Of a stretch of DNA of 64,000 nt, positions 38,101 to 48,542 are shown piece by piece; position 1 is the first letter of the stretch, and the number at the start of each line of letters is the position of its first letter. The stretch is from contig OX463778.1 in NCBI GenBank assembly GCA_949825025.1, positions 53,694,364-53,758,363 on the forward strand, in the 5' to 3' direction. This DNA comes from Siphlonurus alternatus (Eukaryota; Arthropoda; Insecta; Ephemeroptera; Siphlonuridae). Below the pieces are notes generated by a model, which was not told the DNA's origin, searched no databases, and saw nothing but the letters and a program-made list of their open reading frames with translations. The translations under genes were made by a program, and so were the position numbers.

Positions 38101-38400
38101 CTGCCTTTTGTTTATCTGTAGCTTACGGCAGGTTATTTATTGTTTCGTGTTGCTATGGCAACCGTGCTCCGGGCAAACAATGCTTGGAGTATATACCGTG
38201 AGATTAGCTCCAGAGACATCTGGCGGCGATTTATGGAAACACGGTGACCTCTGTAGCAGCATTTTCGCCGGCTAGAGTGGCAAAACAAGCACTTGATAAG
38301 ATCTGCAAATGAGTGCGTCCGCCACCTTTTTAATCTTCTGCATAATGCGAAGTCAACCGTTCGGACGCAAGCAAAGCGTGTTATAGTTGGCAAGCTCTAT
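38101..38400 (-). promoter_or_regulatory. Possible promoter/5' exon island with RFX X-box
   Basis: A GC-richer block containing the near-palindrome GTTGCTATGGCAAC (38149-38162), which fits the RFX-factor X-box. On the minus strand it is followed by a good donor GAG|GTATGT at about 38,086-38,092. An 86-codon minus frame spans it (MPTITRFACVRTVDFALCRR...) but has no recognised domain. Confidence 0.25.
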
Positions 38401-38782
38401 ACATGCTGTTTTTTGTTGTATCGGCTTTCCATTTCGTCGTAAAGTTAAAACATGAAAAATTTGTCATATAATTTTATTAGAAAAACATTTTACTACAACA
38501 CTTTAAAATTTAATGAGCCAAAACCAGTTTTACGTGAAATCAATAATACATTAAATATGCTATTGAATTTTATGTTTGTATTTTATTTTTTATTATTTCA
38601 TGAGCAAGGGAATATAATTATGTACATGATAACATTATAATGCATGAAGCCAAAAGGGTACATCATTAATTAAATATAAAATAATATTTTAATTTCACGT
38701 AAAACTTCATTACGAATATAATATAATACAACAAAGTCTAATCCTCTGCATGGATGTTCAGTTTTGCATTATCTTTAATTAA

Positions 38783-39015
38783 ATGGTGATTAGCACCAAC
38801 TGGCGCGTTCTTGGCGTAATCATTTTCGCATCTATCTTGTAACAAATGGTCGTGAGTTCAAACCCAGTCACCGCCAAATTTAATCCAATATCAGCTGCTA
38901 AGAAACACACACTAGTACATCCATCAATTATCGTCCATACTGACTGAAGTTTCCATGTTTCCCTTAGTCACAAAAAATACTGCCAAATAAGCTTGCAATA
39001 TCAACGAAATTATAT
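38783..39015 (+). mobile_element. tRNA-derived SINE candidate, copy with head
   Basis: Starts with a tRNA-like head (ggtgattagcac... GTCGTGAGTTCAAACCCAGT ...caccgcca, the latter resembling a pol III B box), then a body with ACTGACTGAAGTTTCCATG and TTTCCCTTAGTCACAA. The body recurs at three other places in the window. Confidence 0.55.
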
Positions 39016-39533
39016 AATACAGTTAACACAGAGCATTGATTAAAAGGCTTATATGCTCGATTATTCCGGTTCATTTCTAAGCCTCCTACAAACGAGGCTC
39101 GTGAATTAGACTGCAACGAGTGATGTTTTTTTTTTTTTTCTGTTCAAAAAATAAAAATTTATTGTATGTTACCACGAGAGTGGGCAATTAACGAGGAAAC
39201 GACGGTATACGCTGGTGGATTCAAAGGGAGCTTTCATAGTGCCTGTAGCGATTATATGGTAACACATTTTTTAATCCCGCATGAGTTAAATAAAAATCAG
39301 ATACGGGGAAAAACAAACTGTAAAATATACACAATATAAAAACAATGATGTATTGTTTGTATATACCACATGGTTCTGTCAATTGAATAAAATCACCACA
39401 TAGTTATTTCAAACAATAACACTTTATTTCAATTTTACAAAGCATTTTATAATACATATTTTTTCATATATGTAGTTGGTGGTATCATATGAAGCTTTTG
39501 TGGTTATTACGATATAAGAGTGTGGTATGCTGG

Positions 39534-39696
<163 letters not shown>

Positions 39697-39996
39697 AGCA
39701 GCGAAATAACTCCAGGGAAATCAGACCCTCACTGCGGGATAACGCGAGAGGTACTTTTATGTTCCAAAACGTGCCTCCTTCAGTAGGGACCTTCTTAGAC
39801 TTGTGACTTATTGTTCACTATCCTGTGGCTTGTAAATTAGTGTATGCTGATAATGAGAGGCATATTGTTTAGGGGAGAAACATAAAATTTAATCTGAGTA
39901 TAAAACGGCATGAAAGTTTAATGTTCATTTGATTAACACTTAAATGTAATCCTTATTGAAATAATATTGATATTTAATTTTTGTTACAATTATATA

Positions 39997-40840
39997 CACT
40001 GCAAAAACAACTAAATACCAAAGGCATTGAGAATCTCCACAATCACTTTTACATCACCAAAAGTGTTTAGTTTCTCAATGATTTTATTGTTTACGGTCTT
40101 CATACCTGTTGTAAAAAGCTAAAAAGTGATCACCAATCTAACTACTCGCCAGCTTAACTTCGGTAATCACTTTCGATCATACCCTTACCACTGCACTGCT
40201 AATGCTTTCTTAGTAGGAAGAGTATTATTGAGGTATATAAAATAATTGAGAGCTATGGTGAAATGATAAGGGTTCATTTTAATACAAGGTTATACAAATT
40301 TCGACCCTAGGGTAAAATTTGATGGCGGTTCTAATGGTGACCCTTAAATTTGCGACCCTTTGACCCTTAAGGGTCAAAAGACCCTTAAATTTTTTTTTCG
40401 TGAAAAATTGCGAAATTGACATTAGCAATGTCCTTAATTAACTTTAGAGCTCTTATTTACGCATTTTAAGGGTCGACCCTTGGGGTCTAACAGGGGTCAT
40501 TTTTAAAAGTATACAAATATTTATAACAAAATTTGTCAAAAACTGTGAGGATTATGGATTTAGCATTGGCTTTAATTGATTCAGTAAGAATAATGACCCT
40601 CTAAGGGTCGACCCCTAAAATATATTACGATCTATTCCGCATATAATACTTCTAAATGCTATTAACATGCAATTTCTGAATGCTAATTCTATTAACAAAA
40701 ATCTAATGTTTAAAACGTTAGTTTTTAAATGGTAAAAACAGTGATTAAATAGCAAAGACATTTAGCTATTTTTCTAAATACTTTTAACGTTCAGTAAATG
40801 TTAAAAGCATGGAGGGTCTGAATACCGATTTTTTGCAGTG
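39997..40840. mobile_element. TA-flanked 844-bp element with CACTGCAAAAA ends
   Basis: TA|CACTGCAAAAA at 39995 and TTTTTTGCAGTG|TA at 40842 form short terminal inverted repeats with a TA duplication, as in Tc1/mariner-like elements. The interior has many GACCCTTA/TAAGGGTC words and no transposase frame. The superfamily is uncertain because ends this short can occur by chance. Confidence 0.5.
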
Positions 40841-41895
40841 TAGGTCTAAGTTCCAAACGTATTTTGGTATATTTTGCTTTGTACAACAAATTTCAGACTT
40901 GATATGCATTGTTAATGCTGCAATATTTGCTGCAATAATTCATTGGGTGATGCACTCTGAACGAAGAAAATTGCACTGGGTATTTCAAAATTTCATTACA
41001 AAATAAAAATAAAACCGCACTGAAATCTACATCATGAAAAACAAAATAATTTTCAAGGGACTGAGAAACGACTCTACAAGGTAGTTATGAAAATTAACTT
41101 AATTCGATTATTATTTATTATATTTCAAAATTTCTCACATAATTAATGTTTTATAATAAAATTGGTAAATAGAAATTATACGTACATACAGTACTCTGTG
41201 AGTTTGGGTGAATTTTTATTAATTGTTCTATTTATTTAAGAAAAAAATTAACTTAAATGCAAGAAGACATTGAAAATTTATAAGAGACTTAATTAATATT
41301 ATTTAATTTAAAAAAAATAAATTAATTAAATAAGTATATATATATACTTATATATATATATATATATATTTTTAAAGGAATTTATAAGTATATATATACT
41401 TATAAATTCCTTCGATAAAAATTCATAAAGGACATTTTCCAAGGCTAGCAGTGTACACTTTTTCTAAGATAACGTTAATAAATGTTGGCGTACGATAAAT
41501 TTCTCAAGAATTATCAAACCGTGAACGAAGATTCGCCTGAAATCAACAGTTCTTGTTTGTTCTGCAAGTTTTGTTGACTTTCTAACTCCCGGATGAGTTT
41601 CTTGTAGTCGGAGTTTGCCTCGGAGGTTCAATTTAAGTTTTATTTACTAATAATTTATTTCGGTAAACAAAATTACAAAAAGATCTAAATAACAATGTCA
41701 TAATTTTGGTGTGTGTTGAATTTTAGACTAAATTTAACTGATAGGTGAAAACATTACTAAATTAATAGAAAATTTTGACATCGGTTTAACTTGATACTTA
41801 CAATGAACCTGAGAATTTATTATTAAAGACATAAGGAAGTCCTCTTTCGGGCGAGTCTATTAAATTTATTATAATACATTGAAGTTGACTGGGCC

Positions 41896-41899
<4 letters not shown>

Positions 41900-41970
<71 letters not shown>
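41900..41970. repeat. (CT)n microsatellite, about 70 bp
   Basis: Perfect CT repeat. Arg-Glu repeat frames on the minus strand are artefacts. Confidence 0.97.
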
Positions 41971-41972
<2 letters not shown>

Positions 41973-42210
41973 GGTGGCACACCAGGGTACTAACAGCAGC
42001 AATATATCCACCCTTATTCAAACTGACTAATAAATTAACTCTCAGGAGACAAGTTTGAAATGATTCTCTTCGTATATTTCAACCCACACGAATACAAAAG
42101 AAATCTTTAAATTGGTAAAATAAAAAACTGAACCACCCTCTATTTTTCTCGAGGGCTTCAAAAGTAAATTTGCTGGAGATTTTCCCGAGAACGTGCTGAG
42201 GAATGTAAAA

Positions 42211-42277
42211 CGATACAATCGATAGACGAGACAATCGATGTACGATACAATCGATAGACGAGACAATCGATAGACGT
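42211..42277. repeat. Short tandem repeat containing ATCGAT
   Basis: Four imperfect units of about 14-16 bp of the type acaatcgatagacgag, arranged as two larger ~30-bp units. Confidence 0.8.
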
Positions 42278-43639
42278 GTTACTTTCTCACTGCCGACAAA
42301 GGACAGATAATTGTGGTTTAACTTTCTCTGCATGCACTTCGCTCATTGTAGCAACAGATAAAGTTCTTGGCAAGAAATTTGACTTTGAAATCCTGTGTGA
42401 AAATAGACAGTATATAGTGCATGGCAATTTTTTTAAATTCCAGTTATAAAATTTAGAAACGAGCTACCATAATTATATAAGAATAGAAAATAAATTTTTT
42501 GAAACAGACTTGGTAATTGTTGCAGAAAATACTTTTCATAAACGTAACAGATGAAATTTAGTAAAAATCTTTCTGGAGTATAGGAAAATAAGTTTAGTTA
42601 CTTTTATTTTCCAAAATTAAAAACATTCTAACATTTTTACATTAAAAAAAGTTCTGCTGATCATAAAAACAACACGATCTTTTCTTTTCTGTGAATAAAA
42701 TGCGTATCTTAAATTTTGGGTGCTACTTTTATAGTTATACTTTAAGACGGGGTAACATACACTTCCCTTCCTAACACTTCTCTTACGAGAGGATATTAAA
42801 ATTTCAAGAAAATTAAAACATTTTTTTCAATTACTTTTTACATAATTAACATATTTAATTTTTAATATAGCGAAATTTTACATGAATACTTCGTTTTTTA
42901 ATTACTTACTTTTATTTTTTAATATACGCCAGTAAAATCTTCCTATACTAAATTCAATTATCTTTCTGAATATATTTCATATACGTAATTATTGTTCTTC
43001 ATGGCAATAAAGATACGGAATGATAAAGTTATGAACCAACTCGCTAAATACGTGGAGACATATAAAAGAACCTTAATATCGTACAGTAAATGTAGTCTAT
43101 ATACCTTCTTAATATCGTACACTGCAGTAAATATATATACCTTCTATATAGGAGGTTGTTATTTTCTCCTTTATTCCTTTATGTACAAACTTTATGGCTT
43201 CGTTTAGAAAGCTCTCTCTCTCTCTCTCCTTTCTATGACTTTTCTGATAAATGAAAGATATAAAAATATAAATATAAGCACGGTTTATTAACTCTTTCCG
43301 ATTCATTTCATTCCATATTTTTCTCTTATAATTAACATACATGATATATACAATTTTTTTTATAAGAATGTATTGAATTTCGAGTAATGTAAAATAAGAT
43401 TTTCTTGATATATTTTATAATGTAATTTTAATAAAAATTTCATATCCAGTTTTTTTTTTATTAAAGTTCCGACCCTAAAAGTTCCATTATATTACATAAT
43501 ATGAAGATATAACATTGAAATAGTGCAACCCATACTGCAGATAGAAACATTACTTGGTGCCTTGAAAACATATTAATATTCCATTTCTTTACAAAATGTC
43601 TTGATATGCACCAGACGATAATTTTATTCTGAAACAAAC

Positions 43640-43865
43640 GTGATCTCTGTATATTCGGTACATGCAGCATCTCCCACACAGCCGCAACACAGCCGTGGTA
43701 CTGAGACGATGCGTGTGCTGGGTTACATCGATCGGAGGGATGGCAGACACCCCGCCCTGTGGCGCCCGCTGCTGTTTATCACCCCATGTAGTATCATTGT
43801 CAACCCTACGTACATGGGAGGAGGAGGGTTGTGGTGCACCAACATGCCGATAGGTCAATGAACCC
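43640..43865. other. GC-rich block, unassigned
   Basis: Open in two frames on + (MRVLGYIDRRDGRHPALWRP...) and one on minus (TYRHVGAPQPSSSHVRRVDN...). A 16-base word beside it, TGTCTTGATATGCACC (43597), also occurs at 58602. It may be part of an unrecognised repeat rather than a gene. Confidence 0.2.
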
Positions 43866-46060
43866 TAAACCCCTGTGAACCCTAATGTGGTAGCTTCTAA
43901 ATCCTATATGCAAAGTTATGACTAATGGGTTGAGGTTTCGTTTGTGGAACTTAAGACTTAATTTAAATTAACTTTAAGTACTTAAATATTAATGAACTTA
44001 AACACAGAAGTCATTAATGTCAAATTTGTATGTCATGTAGAAAATTTATTATCATATTTTTGGAATTCTTCCGTTATGAGATATATTGAGGATGATAAAA
44101 AAAAATGAAGGGTAATTTTTTTGCGTGATATAAGAATTTGTGTCAAAATGTCATATCATTCGACATCTTTCATTTTATCACTCTAGCGCACACTAAAATT
44201 CAGTGTATTTATTCTCGTAATAAACCTACTTACTGTTCTAAAAAGTTAAAAAAAAAGATAAAACCAACATTATAACTTTCTTTTATTACTTTTTAATCTA
44301 AAATAATTTTAATTACATTTTATTAATGTACAGAGATGATCATTCATTTAATGTCAAGGAAGTTTTCTCGCTGATGATTTCAACATCTTGGTATAGGAAG
44401 CTCGTCGATCGATTTCGTGTCTACTACACTGACGCCTTACTGGCGCCTAACTTTTTTTTACCCAAGCTGTTGTGATTCTGATGACGTCACTAAAGCAGTC
44501 TCCAAACTTCCTACAGCAAATGTCGGCATAAGAAGTCATCTAAATTGCAAGCTTCCGGTCACCTACGATCCCGAGTTGAAATAATTTCATATTTTATTTG
44601 CTTTTAACGTGTCTCTCGTCTTTTTCCCTCCTATTTTGCACCATTTTAGAGGGAAAAAGATGAGATTATATTTTCTTTCCTCAAGTCTTATCGAGTTCAA
44701 AACTTTGTCTCTTTCATCCTTACTTCAGAAGAAATAAGATGTTTTTTGAGGTAAAAAGACGTTATAACAATAGGTGTTTTAGACGTGTAAAGGACGATTT
44801 GAAGATGTAATTTTTACTCTAGGGTAATTCTATATCCATTTTTTTTATTTGTACTATAATTTGTAATTATTATTTACTTAGGAAAAAATACACGATAGTT
44901 ACGAATAAATTATCTGCGTGTTTTTTTTTTATTCAACTTCTTAATGTTAATAAATAATTTGAGAGTATTTGCTGAAGATATTTACTGTTTTACAAGGTAT
45001 GTGGGAGGTAGGTGGGAGTAAGGAAAGATGGAAATATAAGTGGGCGAAATTTATGATTTTCTCGTTTTAAGTACCACAAATTGTAATTACAAGCCGCCGG
45101 TGTGATGAATAGAACACACAAAATTATTTAACTACTTTGATGTTTTCACCAGAACTCCAATTATCAGACTGAACGTTAAATATGGTGCCATGTCTTTCAT
45201 GCTAAATTAGAATTTTCGTTTCATATTTTTTTCATTTTTTTACTAAATATATTTTTTTCTGGTAATTGGGATACTGTTTTTATGTTCGGTTCTAAGAAAT
45301 TTTATTTTTTAAAATTGATACCAAGGCTGATTTATTTTGTGACTTTAAAAAAACTTGCAGATACAGAGAAATTTGAAAGAAATATTTTCATATCAAAACA
45401 TTTTCAACCATATTAACTGTAGATTACTTTTAGAAAGCATGTATCTCCACACTTGTATATACTCGACACTATAGACTCGAACATAATGGCATTTAGAGGT
45501 TATGTTAACATTACACCACAAAAAGCCCAAGGCTCGATAGATACAGTGTGATGTCACTGCAGTGGTGCTACGGTACACAAAATGCTCCCGGGAGAGTTTA
45601 AATAGATTTATGTCATATCTTCTAAGTAAATTTGTAATACATGTAGTTTCTCAACTTGACAGCACTAAAAATGAAACCTTTTCTCTACAAAAAATTGTTT
45701 GAGAGCCAAAAATGGAATGTTAAAAAAAAAATCTATCAATCATTTCTCGCTTTGTTTTTATAAACATTGTCTATAAATATTAAAAAAATAAACTGTATGG
45801 TATAACAATAGACATTAATTTAAAAGTAAAAATAATTTATAACATTGTAAATCCGACCAAGTGTTCCGAATATACCCATTTCTCTTTTCTATTATATTTT
45901 TTATGGATATTGTTTTGAATTATCACAGCCAAACCTAAAAAGGAATCTGTTGAACCATCCAGCACTTGTTAGAGACGGAGATTCTAGTTATTTTATATAA
46001 CAGCCTAAATCAATTGATTTCTGTATTTTCTTATTTTGAGTTTGAATTTATAATACACCT

Positions 46061-46288
46061 TTCACTCTAGCATTAACAGGGGGGGGGGTCGAGACGACCC
46101 TTAACGCTTTTAAAGTGGGAAAAAAGTGTAAAACATTGCTCCAAAAATTCAGAAAAAACTTGTAATTAGCCATCCAGCAATGTATTTCCGTATAAAAATT
46201 ACTATATAAGATTTTTTTTAAATTTTTCTTTAACATGTTATTTAAATAGCGGCTCATTCCCCCCCTGGCATGGTCATGCTAGGGTTAA
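46061..46288. mobile_element. Short TTAA-flanked MITE, copy 2
   Basis: Right end ATGCTAGGGTTAA is intact; the left end is TTCACTCTAGCATTAAC, i.e. TTAA with one change. The interior (AGTGGGAAAAAAGTGTAAAA, cattgctccaaaaattcag) matches copy 1 at 9182-9425 in the reverse direction. Confidence 0.7.
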
Positions 46289-46413
46289 GAAAAGAAGTCT
46301 ACAATTAACACCCACACACAGCGCCATTGTTCTGAAATATTAATAGAGAAGAGTTTTAGTAACTCAATTAGCGTCATTGATTCGTCCCTCTGAGCGCGTA
46401 CAATGAGACTTAC

Positions 46414-46486
46414 CTGTTATCTCACTAATGATGAGCCCGCGGGCAAGTCTGGTAACAACATCCTCTCGAGTGCACTCCGAGAACAG
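46414..46486 (-). CDS. Candidate minus-strand exon 1 of an unidentified gene
   Basis: On the minus strand the acceptor is gtaacgttcag and the donor ACAG|GTAAGT, framing a 73-nt GC-richer block with an open frame reading LFSECTREDVVTRLARGLII, then SEIT. It leaves in phase 1, which matches the entry of the candidate at 18.3 kb. I do not recognise the protein. It overlaps no repeat I could find. Alternative: a conserved non-coding element that happens to be open. Confidence 0.4.
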
Positions 46487-46518
46487 CTGAACGTTACTTT
46501 GAATGAGCGTGGGTTACA

Positions 46519-46652
46519 TGGACACTTGTAAATGAAGATATCACTAAACCTGGTTTAAACCACGGTTAGCGTCAGTCTAAACTCAATGAAATAAACCACT
46601 GTTAGGAAGAAATCTGGTTATCTGTCGGATAGCTCTCTCGTGAATCGTGCTC
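46519..46652. mobile_element. MITE family 'GATTCACGAAG', copy 3 (degraded)
   Basis: Has AAACCACGGTTAGCGTCAGT, aactcaatgaaataaaccac and the end ctctcgtgaatcgtgc. The left arm is eroded. Confidence 0.65.
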
Positions 46653-46754
46653 GTATGTGTAACGTAGTCAAGTCAGAAAAAAATATTTATACACTCAAAT
46701 AAACCTTGATTATTTTAAAATATTAAAATTAGAAGAAAAAAAAAAACTTTTCTC

Positions 46755-46935
46755 GAACTGTGTACCCGGCAACTTGCTGGACATCAGAACATCCCGGGTT
46801 GCATAAGCGACAGGAGGTCAGCTGATCTGGAGGGGTCATTGAACCCTCTAATATTTGTTATAGCTCAGGCGACATTATGAAGAGGGGGAGCAGCTAATCA
46901 CTTAATTGCCCTCCATTTAATTTCCCTAGTGTTGT
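46755..46935. promoter_or_regulatory. Candidate conserved non-coding element
   Basis: Balanced composition, no usable frame, with CAGCTGATC, GCAGCTAATCACTTAATTGC and CCATTTAATTTCCC. Homeodomain-type words and E-box core suggest an enhancer upstream of, or within the first intron of, the adhesion gene. Confidence 0.33.
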
Positions 46936-47349
46936 TAAATATTTGACTCATTTGTGCATTTCGTAAATGTTTGCGTTCAAGGTGTGTTTCAATCATCTAA
47001 AATGTGTGTTCAAGTTTGGTAAGGTAACAGTTTGCTTAAAAATGGTATTTTAAGAACTCTACCAAACAAATAATCCAATGTAAAATCTTCAAATAATAAG
47101 CTTACTGTTCACTTGCTGAATTTTTGTTAAATGCAGATAATTATAATATAGAGGCTTCAAATATTCTCCAGCGGGAAAACTTTCTCCATGTTAGAAAATC
47201 TGAATTTTTCTCCGTAATTAGTACAGATATTAATTTTAAATCATCTCCTACCTTCCATTTAGGGGTCTTTTGATAATGAATCAAGAGCTTATTTTCCTCT
47301 AAAAAATTACGTTAATGTCAAAAAAGCAAATTATATATTTTTTTACGCA

Positions 47350-47500
47350 GGTTTGAATAGGACGGTGGGAACACCACAAAATCAGCTGACTTGAAGCCTC
47401 TGTCATCGTCATCATACAAATTTCACTCTCTAATGTAAAATGGGGGCATACATGACCAAAATGTGTCAATTGCCCCAAAATATAAATCAATCAATCAATC
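47350..47500 (+). mobile_element. Probable LINE 3' end with (ATCA)n tail
   Basis: ctgacttgaagcctctgtca, a short tcatcgtcatcat repeat and atgaccaaaatgtgtcaatt precede AATCAATCAATCAATC. Simple tetranucleotide tails of this kind terminate several CR1/L2/RTE-like non-LTR families. Confidence 0.4.
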
Positions 47501-48078
47501 TCTAATGTAAAATTATATACAATTATTTTCAACCCAATTTAAATTAATTATAACAAAACATTGATGTAATTGTGAACCGAAAGCTAATGACAAACAGTGT
47601 AATGTTAAACAAACATCATCGCCGACGACACTAGCGACGCTCGCGGATAAAACTGCAATTACCAAGCCAAGTTGACACATGTCGTTGTGATTATTAACGA
47701 GTGACAGAGTTTTACATTTAGAGAGGTTTATATAATCTAACAATATAAATTCATAACTTGTTTCAATTTTAGTGTATTTGTTTTACTTGACAAAACGAGG
47801 AAAATAGGTTACCAAATTTCAGCAGAATATTAATTTATTTTTTTGTTAAAATTGGTAGGCACTGATTTGCAAGTAGGAATTAAATAATGTTCCATTGTGT
47901 ACCATATTACATGCTGACAATATACATGGTACAGTGCAATCAAATTCCCACCTCAAGTAACCGGAAGTGAATGGAATTTGTCCTTTCTATTTGAATTTTG
48001 ACGTTGTAACTTCACAAATAAGCCAGTACTTCTATTTCAAACCACTCTGCAAAGTTTCAAAACTGAATTACAAACAGA

Positions 48079-48209
48079 AACATCGTCGCCTCAGAAACTG
48101 CAAGGTTTTGTTACGATTATAGACCTTAAGCTACATGTACATTTTAAGGTCTAAAATTGTATTAAAACCTCGTGTTTTTTACGACACTTACATTCTGAGG
48201 CGACGATAT
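48079..48209. repeat. Hairpin 'ATCGTCGCCTCAGAA'
   Basis: CATCGTCGCCTCAGAAACTG at the left and TTCTGAGGCGACGATATA at the right, with a centre ATAGACCTT/AAGGTCTA. MITE-like, about 130 bp, shortly upstream of exon A. An apparent minus-strand splice donor inside it is part of the repeat. Confidence 0.7.
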
Positions 48210-48373
48210 ATAGTTAGAAACATCACGCTTCCGGCAACTCCCAGAAGGAACATTAAATTAATTCGACTGCATCGAAGTCCGTGTTTACACATATTTTCCT
48301 GGCAACTCTGTACAAAACTCCTCTGCCATCTCAATCGCTATGAATACTGACGAGCTTGTTCCCGTTGTTTCAG

Positions 48374-48542
48374 GACTTGCCCGGCCCGCCTGGTCGCTGC
48401 CCCCTCTCTCGCTGTCACCCTACAAGACGGAGGTGGTCAAGTACGTTAACGAAACCTACATCGTGTCGTGCCAGAGCGAACGTGGGGTGCACGTCATGTG
48501 GACCAGGCCCTCGGGAGAGCAGGTCACCCAGACCAAGGGACG
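48374..48542 (+). CDS. Adhesion gene exon A: first half of Ig1
   Basis: Acceptor tttcag at 48368-48373 and donor CG|GTGAGT at 48543. The exon enters in phase 1 (GA completes a codon begun upstream) and leaves in phase 2. It encodes the strand with Cys33 (TYIVSC) and the core Trp43 (VMWT) of the first Ig domain plus sequon NET. It is clearly GC-richer than the flanking intron. Phase-1 entry right before an Ig domain is the usual position for a preceding signal-peptide exon. A 29-bp piece of this exon recurs just after the donor. Confidence 0.88.

Larger units (their letters stand above)
40843..46060. other. Non-coding stretch with microsatellites
   Basis: Besides the (CT)n, ATCGAT repeat and GC-rich block listed separately, there is a TATA palindrome at 41,335-41,405, a ~33-bp direct repeat (ttaatatcgtaca) at 43,070-43,150 and a short CT run at 43,205. 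No supported gene. Confidence 0.5.

Noticed and set aside
41798..42011. Arg-Glu repeat proteins on the minus strand
   Set aside because: Same artefact from the second (CT)n array.
48135..48350. Minus-strand splice donor CAT|GTAAGT-like signal upstream of exon A
   Set aside because: It lies within the 'ATCGTCGCCTCAGAA' hairpin repeat and the flanking block has no usable frame.
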